Source: Murimonas intestini (GTDB taxonomy: Bacteria; Bacillota; Clostridia; Lachnospirales; Lachnospiraceae). From it: a DNA stretch of 64,000 nucleotides. The DNA lies in contig NZ_JANKBI010000021.1 of assembly GCF_024622195.1 (NCBI RefSeq), positions 1-64,000 on the forward strand. Reading direction: 5' to 3'. Each line of letters begins with the position of its first letter. The first letter of the stretch is position 1. The position numbers were made by a program, and so were the translations under genes. The notes beneath the pieces were generated by a model. That model was not told the DNA's origin. It saw only the letters and a list, made by a program, of their open reading frames with translations, and ran no database searches. Shown here in pieces: positions 18,392 to 25,610 of the stretch.

Positions 18392-18535
18392 TTATCTCAT
18401 GTGGCACTGTCCGCCGCAATGGCTGCAGCTGCCGCCGCATTGGATGGATTTACCGCTTTTCTTATCCTTTACCATACTCCTGACAACCAGCCCGATGACG
18501 CACAGGACAATCATTCCAACAATTATAGTTCCCAT
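18392..18535 (-). CDS. FeoB-associated Cys-rich membrane protein (47 aa)
   Basis: This short frame encodes a single hydrophobic helix at the N-terminus (MGTIIVGMIVLCVIGLVV), a basic stretch (KDKKSGKS) and a Cys-rich tail with CGGSCSHCGGQC. That is the pattern of the small FeoB-associated proteins found after feoB in Firmicutes. AGGAGG-like sequence (GACAGGAGGTC on the coding strand) precedes the ATG. It may help transfer Fe2+ at the pore or stabilise FeoB. Confidence 0.85.
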   Translation of the reverse strand: MGTIIVGMIVLCVIGLVVRSMVKDKKSGKSIQCGGSCSHCGGQCHMR

Positions 18536-18589
18536 TTACAGACCTCCTGTCTATAGTTTCTATCAAATCTGCAAGTTTCTTCAGCACTG

Positions 18590-20776
18590 CTACTTAGCTT
18601 TTGCCATACCTTTCATATTTACCCTGAGGGTGCTGCTCTCCCTGTATGGCCTGAAGAGCAGGTACAAAAATCCAATTACCAGTAAAAATGCAGCTGCGGT
18701 CCAGATTCCAAAAGAACCTCCTGTTATAAGGCTCCCAATCTGGTATACACAAAGCGAAACTACATATGCAAGTCCTGTCTGGTATCCAATGGCAAACCAG
18801 AACCATTTGGCATTATTCATCTCCCTTTTGATAGCTCCCATCGCTGCAAAGCATGGAGCACACAGAAGGTTAAATATCAGGAATGAATATGCTGCCACAG
18901 CCGTCATGCTTCCTGCAAGAGTTCCCCATATCTCTGATCCGTCTTCTGCCACCTCGGCAAATCCATAAAGGATGCCAAAAGTACCCACAACATTTTCTTT
19001 TGCCACCAGTCCTGTGATAGCAGCCACGGCGGACTTCCAGTCACCCCATCCAAGAGGTATGAATATCCAGCTCACTGCATTTCCAATTGCTGCAAGGATA
19101 CTGTGGTCCAGCTCCATATCCTCCAGCATCCTGAACTGTCCGTCTATCCAGCCGAAGTATGTGGTGAACCATACTACTATCGTTGATAAAAGAATGATCG
19201 TGCCGGCCTTCTTAATGAAGGACCATCCCCGTTCCCACATGCTCCTGAGTATATTTCCCACAGTAGGCATATGGTAAGCCGGCAGCTCCATTACAAAGGG
19301 AGCAGGATCCCCTGCAAACATTTTTGTTTTCTTTAATATGATCCCCGAGCAGATGATTGCCGCGATACCTACAAAATATGCACTGGGCGCCACCCACCAT
19401 GCGCCCCCGAACAGCGCTCCTGCTATTAATGCTATTATCGGGAGTTTTGCCCCGCATGGAATGAAAGTAGTTGTCATGATCGTCATCTTGCGGTCTCTGT
19501 CATTTTCTATTGTTCTTGAGGCCATGATCCCGGGAACTCCACAGCCGCTTCCAATAAGCATGGGGATAAATGATTTTCCTGAAAGACCGAATTTTCTGAA
19601 AATCCTGTCCATGATAAATGCAACTCTGGCCATGTAACCGCATGCTTCCAGGAAAGCCAGAAAAATAAATAATACAAGCATCTGGGGAACAAATCCCAGA
19701 ACAGCGCCGACTCCGGCTACAATACCGTCTAATATAAGTCCCTTCAGCCATACAGCACATCCAATGGCATCAAGGCCGCCTTCCAGAACAGAAGGGATAC
19801 CGGGCACCTGCACAAGCCCAAATAAGCTCCATCCGTCCCCAAAAACACCGTCATTCATCCAGTCAGTGGCCCATGTCCCCACAGTAGATACAGATACCAG
19901 ATAAACTATGACCATCACAGCTGCAAATATAGGGAGTGCCAGCCACCTGTTTGTAACCACCCTGTCTATCTTATCAGAAGTTGTCATCCTTCTTTTTCTG
20001 TTTTTTGTACAGCATTCATCTATGATAGAGGATATAAATACGTATCTCTCATTTGTAATGATACTCTCAGTGTCATCATCCATCTCTTTTTCAATCCTGG
20101 ATATTACATCTGACACATCCGGCACAGATTTCATCTGAGTCTGGATCTTATCATCCTTTTCCAGAAGCTTTACTGCAAAAAAGCGCTTCTGCCTTTCGGG
20201 AATACTGTCGTCCAGCCTGGACTCTATCTCATCCAGAGTACTTTCTACCCCGGCCGCAAACTTATGTACAGCAGGTTCTGCATTTTTCTTTCCCGCCAGG
20301 GCAACAGCCTTTTCTGCCGCCTCCCTGATTCCAGTCCCTTTAAGGGCGGATATCTCAATTACTTCGCATCCCAGCTTCTGCCTCAGTTTATTAATATGGA
20401 TCTTATCTCCGTTCTTTTCAACCAGGTCCATCATATTTACAGCCATTATGACGGGAATGCCCAGTTCCAGAAGCTGTGTTGAAAGATAAAGGTTTCGTTC
20501 AATATTCGTTCCGTCTACAATATTTAAAATCGCATCCGGCCTTTCTCCGATCAGGTAGTTTCTGGCCACCACTTCTTCCAGGGTATAGGGCGACAGGGAA
20601 TAGATTCCCGGAAGGTCCATTATGATCACATCCTTGTGCCCTTTAAGCTTGCCCTCCTTCTTTTCCACAGTAACGCCGGGCCAGTTTCCCACAAACTGAT
20701 TAGAACCCGTTAAAGCATTGAACAGCGTCGTCTTTCCGCTGTTGGGATTACCTGCTAACGCAATTTTTATCGACAT
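18590..20776 (-). CDS. feoB: Ferrous iron transporter FeoB
   Basis: The 728-residue protein has an N-terminal G domain with G1 GNPNSGKTTLFN, switch region VEKKEGKL, G3 DLPGIYSLSPY and G4 NMMD. A helical spacer and a membrane domain with the two Gate motifs (GSGCGVPGIMASR and FNLLCAPCFAA) follow. It imports Fe2+ across the cytoplasmic membrane. It is preceded by two feoA genes and followed by the small Cys-rich protein and a fur-family gene, all leftward from one promoter. Confidence 0.97.
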   Translation of the reverse strand: MSIKIALAGNPNSGKTTLFNALTGSNQFVGNWPGVTVEKKEGKLKGHKDVIIMDLPGIYSLSPYTLEEVVARNYLIGERPDAILNIVDGTNIERNLYLSTQLLELGIPVIMAVNMMDLVEKNGDKIHINKLRQKLGCEVIEISALKGTGIREAAEKAVALAGKKNAEPAVHKFAAGVESTLDEIESRLDDSIPERQKRFFAVKLLEKDDKIQTQMKSVPDVSDVISRIEKEMDDDTESIITNERYVFISSIIDECCTKNRKRRMTTSDKIDRVVTNRWLALPIFAAVMVIVYLVSVSTVGTWATDWMNDGVFGDGWSLFGLVQVPGIPSVLEGGLDAIGCAVWLKGLILDGIVAGVGAVLGFVPQMLVLFIFLAFLEACGYMARVAFIMDRIFRKFGLSGKSFIPMLIGSGCGVPGIMASRTIENDRDRKMTIMTTTFIPCGAKLPIIALIAGALFGGAWWVAPSAYFVGIAAIICSGIILKKTKMFAGDPAPFVMELPAYHMPTVGNILRSMWERGWSFIKKAGTIILLSTIVVWFTTYFGWIDGQFRMLEDMELDHSILAAIGNAVSWIFIPLGWGDWKSAVAAITGLVAKENVVGTFGILYGFAEVAEDGSEIWGTLAGSMTAVAAYSFLIFNLLCAPCFAAMGAIKREMNNAKWFWFAIGYQTGLAYVVSLCVYQIGSLITGGSFGIWTAAAFLLVIGFLYLLFRPYRESSTLRVNMKGMAKAK

Positions 20777-20820
20777 CTTTTACCTCTTTCCCGCATCATC
20801 TAAATGCTATCTGCGCTCTC

Positions 20821-21042
20821 TCACTCTACTATGATCATCTCTGCATCTGCTTTTCTCAAAGAAAGCTCATAACCTCTCACTGTCACTTCAACCGGATCTC
20901 CCAGCGGGGCGACTTTCCTTACAAAGACATCCACACCCTTCGTGATCCCCATATCCATAATACGTCTTCTGACCGGCCCCTCCCCTGTGAGCCTGGTTAC
21001 CTTTGCATTCTGTCCGCACGGGACCTCTCTTAATGTCTTCAT
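20821..21042 (-). CDS. feoA: FeoA domain protein (second copy)
   Basis: The 73-residue SH3-like protein carries the FeoA features: LREVPCGQNAKVTRL, GPVRRRIMDMGITKGVDVFV and the closing VTVRGYELSLRKADAEMIIV. FeoA is a cytosolic partner that supports FeoB. It lies 11 bp behind a first feoA and 44 bp ahead of feoB. Confidence 0.93.
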   Translation of the reverse strand: MKTLREVPCGQNAKVTRLTGEGPVRRRIMDMGITKGVDVFVRKVAPLGDPVEVTVRGYELSLRKADAEMIIVE

Positions 21043-21053
21043 CTTCTCTCCTC

Positions 21054-21275
21054 TCAGCCTACCATGATCTTATTTGCCATATCTTTTCCGATGGCAACTC
21101 TGGAATCTTTCACATTTACTATCATATTGCCGCCAATCTCAGATACAACAGTGACGTCCCCTCCGGCAACAAATCCCAGATTTTCCAGAAAACGCCTTGT
21201 CTCTTCTTTTCCCCCGATTTTACGGATAATATTTTTTTCACCTGCTGTGGCCATTGTTAAAGGCATATATCTCAT
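21054..21275 (-). CDS. feoA: FeoA domain protein (first copy)
   Basis: This 73-residue protein also has a FeoA fold (MPLTMATAGEKNIIRKIGG, ENLGFVAGGDVTVV, VNVKDSRVAIGKDMANKIMV) but differs clearly from the second copy, so the two are not a recent duplication. The ribosome-binding site is weak (AAGAAAGAAG). It is the first gene of the operon, 52 bp from the -10 box. Confidence 0.92.
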   Translation of the reverse strand: MRYMPLTMATAGEKNIIRKIGGKEETRRFLENLGFVAGGDVTVVSEIGGNMIVNVKDSRVAIGKDMANKIMVG

Positions 21276-21320
21276 CTTCTTTCTTCTTGTAATATTTTAA
21301 TAGGAAACCAGTTTTATTAT

Positions 21321-21344
21321 CAAGGTTAGTATATTCTAACCTTG
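21321..21344 (-). promoter_or_regulatory. DtxR/IdeR-type operator over the feo promoter
   Basis: A perfect inverted repeat, CAAGGTTAG-N6-CTAACCTTG, contains the GGTTAG/CTAACC half-sites typical of DtxR-family boxes. It covers the -10 and most of the spacer of the feo promoter and lies between feoA and the divergent DtxR-type regulator gene. Confidence 0.8.
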
Positions 21345-21356
21345 ATTAGTTGTCAA
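21328..21356 (-). promoter_or_regulatory. feo operon promoter
   Basis: Reading leftward, TTGACA (21351-21356) and TATACT (21328-21333) are separated by 17 bp. This is a near-consensus vegetative promoter overlapping the operator. Confidence 0.85.
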
Positions 21357-21492
21357 TAACATTTTTGATAAATTTTTCTCATTAATGAATTATCAGACCT
21401 GCTGTTTTATTCCTTTGATGTTATGGCTGAAGTATGTTACAATAGCTGAAACAGCTACTTACCCACATACTAAAAAGCAAGAGGTGATGCTA

Positions 21493-21858
21493 ATGAATGT
21501 TACTGAATCAGCAGAAAATTATTTAGAAACCATCCTGATGCTGAGCAAAGTCCATCCTGTTGTCCGCTCCGTGGATATAGCCGAAGAGCTTGGATTTAAA
21601 AAGTCCAGTGTAAGTGTAGCTATGAAAAACCTGCGTGAGACGAACCAGATCTCTGTAACAAAGGAAGGATATATTTATCTGACAGAATCAGGACGTGCAA
21701 TTGCTGAAATGATATATGAGCGCCACGAACTGCTCTCCTCCTGGCTGGAAAGACTTGGAGTCGACAGTGAAACCGCTGCAAACGATGCCTGCCGCATTGA
21801 ACATGTTATCAGCAAGGAGAGCTTCGATGCCATAAAAAAACACATCAGTTCAAAATAA
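21493..21858 (+). CDS. DtxR/MntR-family metal-dependent repressor
   Basis: The start at 21493 follows AAGAGGTG by seven bases, giving 121 residues. The winged helix (VTESAENYLETILMLS, RSVDIAEELGFKKSSVSVAMKNL, ITVTKEGYIYLTESG) is followed by the dimerisation helices with metal-ligand candidates in ERHELLSSWLERLGV and DACRIEHVIS. There is no SH3 domain, as in MntR-like members. It is divergent from feoA across a perfect DtxR-type box, so it is the likely Fe2+-dependent repressor of feo. Confidence 0.9.
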   Translation: MNVTESAENYLETILMLSKVHPVVRSVDIAEELGFKKSSVSVAMKNLRETNQISVTKEGYIYLTESGRAIAEMIYERHELLSSWLERLGVDSETAANDACRIEHVISKESFDAIKKHISSK

Positions 21859-21893
21859 CTTTTACCTGTCTTCTGAGACTAAGGAGAATTATT

Positions 21894-22280
21894 ATGAGAT
21901 CATTGCCGCAGATATCCGAGGCAGAATTCGAAGTCATGAAGGTTGTATGGAATCATGCGCCCATAAACACGAATGAAGTGACAGAGAAGCTGACCCGCAC
22001 CACACAGTGGAAGCCAAAAACTATACAGACCCTGCTGAAGCGCCTTGTCCAGAAAGGTGCAGTAACATATGAAAAACAGGGCCGGGTCTTTGTATATACA
22101 CCGCTGGTGAGAGAAGATGAATATGTAAACCATGAGAGTGACAGTTTTCTGAACCGCTACTATGACGGCAACATCGTTTCAATGGTATCCGCATACCTGG
22201 ATAGTGACCATCTTACGGATCAGGATATTGCCAGCTTAAACAAACTCCTCTCAGAGAGGAATAAGAAGGAGGGATCATAA
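21894..22280 (+). CDS. blaI: BlaI/MecI-family repressor
   Basis: The 128-residue protein has the Penicillinase_R winged helix: ISEAEFEVMKVVWNHAPINTNEVTEKL, then TIQTLLKRLVQKGAVTYEKQGRVFVYTPLV. The C-terminal dimerisation helices contain the cleavage-prone region typical of the family. Its stop directly abuts the ATG of blaR1. I see no clear TACA/TGTA dyad in the 35 bp upstream, so its operator is unassigned. Confidence 0.9.
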   Translation: MRSLPQISEAEFEVMKVVWNHAPINTNEVTEKLTRTTQWKPKTIQTLLKRLVQKGAVTYEKQGRVFVYTPLVREDEYVNHESDSFLNRYYDGNIVSMVSAYLDSDHLTDQDIASLNKLLSERNKKEGS

Positions 22281-24107
22281 ATGCCGGCAGGTAATCTGAT
22301 TCCTTCTTTTACCATGCACTTTCTAAGCAGCAATCTTCTTCTGATGCTTTTTTCCGCCGTTTTCTTCCTGAGCAAGCGTATTCTGAAGAACCAGGTTTCA
22401 CAGAGGATACAATATAATCTGTGGTTTCTGTTTCTGGCTCTTCTTACGATGCCATTTATTCCTTTAAACACTTCATATCAGGGTATTTTTAATGGCTGGA
22501 TAGGGAAATTATTTGATTTTACCATGCATTCTTCTTCCAGTCCTGCCGTGCCATCATCACCTGTCACAGGCAGCGGTGCGCTAAACTGGGCAGAGGATTT
22601 TTCAGTCTCTGTATCAAACCACGCTTCCTCCCTGATCTGGTACGCAGTATGTGCCGTCTGGGTCCTTGGAATACTTGGAATGCTCTTTTTGCTGATACGT
22701 TCCTCGCTTCGTCTCAGGGCTCTGAAAAAATCAGCGCTGCCATTACAGAACAGGGCTGTCAGGCTTGTATACAGGCAATGTCTCCGGGATATAGGCTGCA
22801 AAAGAAATATCCCCATATACAGCACGGCATTCCTGAAATCCCCTGTGGCAGCCGGCCTGATAAATCCCAGGATATATGTCCCAATACATATGATCTCTGA
22901 TTTTAATGATTCACGCTCAGGAAAAAAGGCGCTGCGCTATATACTTCTGCATGAGCTGGGACACTGCAGGCATTTTGATTCCCTGATCAATTTTCTTATG
23001 AATGCCGCCTGCACTCTGTACTGGTTTAATCCAATAATCTGGTACGCAGTTAAAGAGATGCGCTCGGACAGGGAAATTGCCTGTGATACATTTGTGCTGA
23101 ACCTGCTGGATGAAAATGATTACACCGACTATGGCAGGACATTGATACATTTTGCGGACAAGGTACCTGCAGCACCGTTTTCTTCCGCGGCAGGCATAGG
23201 CGGAAGCCTGAAACAGATCCAGAAAAGGATCGTAAATATAGCCTCTTATAATGGCTATTCCAGACACGTAAGAATAAAAGGTATCTGCACTTATCTTCTG
23301 GCAGCTGCCCTGGTTCTGGGCTGTGCTCCTGCCCTTAGCCTGAATGCCCAAGCTGATGATATTTATCAGATCTCTTCAAATAAGACTGTTGCTTATGAAG
23401 ATCTGTCTACTTATTTTTCCGGTTATGACGGAACCTTTGTGCTCTATGATATCTCCTCTGACTCCTGGAATATCTACAACCGAAAAACAGCTGAAAAACG
23501 TGTATCTCCTGATTCTACTTTTAAGATATACAGCGGCCTTTTTGGATTGGATGCAGGCTCTGTATCTAATTCCAGTTCTTTTATTGAATGGGATCACACA
23601 CAATATCCATTTGAAGCATGGAACAAGGACCAAAATCTGGATTCAGCTCTCAAAAATTCAGTAAACTGGTACTTCCAGGAGCTGGACCGCAGAACAGGAG
23701 TCAAGGAGATCAGCAGATATATAAACGAGATCGGATACGGAAATCGCGACCTGTCCGGAGGACTTGATGAGTTTTGGCTTGAATCTTCTCTAAAAATATC
23801 ACCGGTAGAGCAGGCAGAATTACTGGCCCGCCTTTTTAGCGATGCATGGGATTTTACAGAACAAAATGTGCAGGCTGTAAAAAATGCACTTCTTATTTCA
23901 GATATGGGAAATATCAGACTGTATGGGAAGACAGGCACAGGAAGTATCGAAGGAAATGACATAAACGGCTGGTTTATCGGCTGTACTGAGGCGGAGGGCA
24001 GTAATTATGCGTTTGCTGTAAATATACAGGGAGACAAAAATGCAGATGGAAAAACCGCCTCGCAGATCGCCCTTACTATTCTGAGGGATAAAGGGATTAT
24101 TTATTAA
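22281..24107 (+). CDS. blaR1: BlaR1/MecR1 beta-lactam sensor-transducer
   Basis: The 608-residue protein starts with membrane helices and an M56 metallopeptidase domain carrying the zinc motif LLHELGHCRHFDSL. After a further helix (about 335-355) there is an extracellular class D-like penicillin-binding sensor with active-site STFK in SPDSTFKIYSG, the YGN motif in IGYGNRDLSGG, and KTG in LYGKTGTG. Acylation by a beta-lactam outside activates the inner protease, which inactivates BlaI. All key residues are present, so the sensor looks functional. No beta-lactamase or PBP2a gene follows; a terminator and the genomic island begin instead. Confidence 0.93.
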   Translation: MPAGNLIPSFTMHFLSSNLLLMLFSAVFFLSKRILKNQVSQRIQYNLWFLFLALLTMPFIPLNTSYQGIFNGWIGKLFDFTMHSSSSPAVPSSPVTGSGALNWAEDFSVSVSNHASSLIWYAVCAVWVLGILGMLFLLIRSSLRLRALKKSALPLQNRAVRLVYRQCLRDIGCKRNIPIYSTAFLKSPVAAGLINPRIYVPIHMISDFNDSRSGKKALRYILLHELGHCRHFDSLINFLMNAACTLYWFNPIIWYAVKEMRSDREIACDTFVLNLLDENDYTDYGRTLIHFADKVPAAPFSSAAGIGGSLKQIQKRIVNIASYNGYSRHVRIKGICTYLLAAALVLGCAPALSLNAQADDIYQISSNKTVAYEDLSTYFSGYDGTFVLYDISSDSWNIYNRKTAEKRVSPDSTFKIYSGLFGLDAGSVSNSSSFIEWDHTQYPFEAWNKDQNLDSALKNSVNWYFQELDRRTGVKEISRYINEIGYGNRDLSGGLDEFWLESSLKISPVEQAELLARLFSDAWDFTEQNVQAVKNALLISDMGNIRLYGKTGTGSIEGNDINGWFIGCTEAEGSNYAFAVNIQGDKNADGKTASQIALTILRDKGIIY

Positions 24108-24134
24108 TAGAGTAGAAATAAAAATTGCTAAAAA

Positions 24135-24170
24135 GACGCTGGAAACCTTACTGTTAAGGTCTTCAGCGTC
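24135..24170. terminator. Terminator between blaR1 and the tRNA remnant
   Basis: GACGCTG...CAGCGTC forms a long stem (24135-24170) with CCTTA/TAAGG near the loop, bordered by A-rich sequence left and TTTT right. It works for blaR1 rightward. It occupies the same place relative to the tRNA remnant as the terminator at 35418 does to the intact tRNA. Confidence 0.75.
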
Positions 24171-24176
24171 TTTTCA

Positions 24177-24229
24177 GTGTTTCTGAGAGGATTCTAACCG
24201 CTGGCTTTCTGCTTAAGAGATGGATGTTT
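24177..24229 (-). pseudogene. Decayed tRNA-Arg 3' half (putative distal att site)
   Basis: Aligned without gaps to 35461-35513 (3' part of the intact tRNA-Arg), 41 of 53 bases match, in the same orientation. All 12 differences replace G or C with A or T, the pattern of neutral decay. It keeps the T-arm core and most of the anticodon-arm sequence. It marks the far end of the AT-rich island. Confidence 0.7.
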
Positions 24230-24260
24230 TCCATTCAAAAATTCGAATTGGACATGAAAT

Positions 24261-24929
24261 TTATTTTATCCCCCAAATGCCAACCTGCATATTAGAAACC
24301 CACAAAATTTCTGCAGCTCTAAAACCGCAGTTATTAAACAATTCCAGATGTTCAGTTATGGTAATAGGAAAATAATCCCTGTTATAACGGTTTATATGGT
24401 TATTGGTTTCTAAAGAAGTTCTTCCCTGTTTCTTTTGATACTCTTCCCATCTGTTTAAATATATCTTTTCCCCAAAATCGCTAAATGGAGCAAAATTTTC
24501 AAAACTTATAAATATGCCATTTTCTTTTAATGACTGGTAACAGCTCTGGACAGCTTTCTTACGCTCTTCTCTCTGCAGATAGTGGTTTACCTGTATTGCG
24601 GTTATAACATTATACTCATTAAAATATGATATTTCTTGAATATCACATAAAATAAATTCTGTATTTGGATAGGTGAATCTTTCTTTTGCAATTTCAAGCA
24701 TTTTAAATGAACAATCACAAAAAGTAAATTTTTCTACTTCAATATTTTTAAAAGCTATTTCAGCCATTTTACCAGTCCCGCATCCTACATCAAGCCAATT
24801 TAACGCATTAGGATTGCAGGTCTTAACTAAATCAACCACTTGCTGATAAATTTCATCATAGTATGGAAGTGTACGTTTAATTTGCATATCATATTCTTTC
24901 GAATCAAATGCAGATATATTATCGTTCAA
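24261..24929 (-). CDS. Class I SAM-dependent methyltransferase
   Basis: The 222-residue protein has motif I (NWLDVGCGTGKMAEIAF), an acidic motif II region (FTFCDCSFKMLEIAK) and a post-I region (FILCDIQEI). The substrate is unknown. It overlaps the ABC ATPase gene by 11 bp and is the last gene of a permease-ATPase-methyltransferase operon, so it may modify the transported compound or a precursor. Base composition is AT-rich like the rest of the island. Confidence 0.82.
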   Translation of the reverse strand: MNDNISAFDSKEYDMQIKRTLPYYDEIYQQVVDLVKTCNPNALNWLDVGCGTGKMAEIAFKNIEVEKFTFCDCSFKMLEIAKERFTYPNTEFILCDIQEISYFNEYNVITAIQVNHYLQREERKKAVQSCYQSLKENGIFISFENFAPFSDFGEKIYLNRWEEYQKKQGRTSLETNNHINRYNRDYFPITITEHLELFNNCGFRAAEILWVSNMQVGIWGIK

Positions 24930-25605
24930 TCACAGCACCTTCTTTCCTGATTGCTTTATGATAAACAGATAAATCAATAATTCTATCTGCTCTTTGAGCA
25001 AGGTCAATACTGTGTGTTACCATAATAATTGTTTTATGATATTTTTGGCTTAAATTTTTTATCAGAGAAAATGACAATTCTGCCGCCTGTGCATCTAAGG
25101 CTCCTGTTGGTTCATCTGCCAAAATAATTTTTCCGGACTTTAGAATTGTTCTTGCCAAGGCTACTCTTTGCTGTTCACCTCCAGAAAGTGTATTGACTAC
25201 GGCATTCGACAAATGTAACAGACCAACCGTTTTCAATATTTTCCGAATACGATCCATTTTTTCCTTTTTGTTTATTCTTAAAAAGTGCATAGAAATGAGC
25301 AGATTTTGTGTAACTGTTATATCATTTATAAGGGCATACGATTGAAAAAGATAATTGATTGTATCACGCCGAAGTAATGTGGCTTGGCGGCTGTTAATTT
25401 TAGGAAGTCTTTTTCCATTAATCTTAATATCTCCTTTGTCACAAGGCTCTAATGTACCAATCATATTTAGCAATGTTGATTTTCCACAGCCAGATGGTCC
25501 GACTAAAGCCACTAATTCACCGTCTTTTACACAAAAAGAAACATCTTTTAAAATAGTTCTTGAACCAAATTTTTTTGTAACATTATTTACTTCAATAAGA
25601 TTCAT
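24919..25605 (-). CDS. ABC transporter ATP-binding protein (LolD/MacB type)
   Basis: I use the ATG at 25605 (MNLIEVNNVTKKFG), with AAAGGAGAG about ten bases upstream; a GTG at 25614 would overlap the permease stop. Walker A is GPSGCGKSTLL, the signature is LSGGEQQRVALARTI, Walker B is IILADEPTGALDAQ and the switch His lies in IIMVTHSIDLA. It belongs to the class paired with FtsX-like or bacteriocin-associated permeases. Confidence 0.9.
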   Translation of the reverse strand: MNLIEVNNVTKKFGSRTILKDVSFCVKDGELVALVGPSGCGKSTLLNMIGTLEPCDKGDIKINGKRLPKINSRQATLLRRDTINYLFQSYALINDITVTQNLLISMHFLRINKKEKMDRIRKILKTVGLLHLSNAVVNTLSGGEQQRVALARTILKSGKIILADEPTGALDAQAAELSFSLIKNLSQKYHKTIIMVTHSIDLAQRADRIIDLSVYHKAIRKEGAVIER

Positions 25606-25610
25606 AACAT

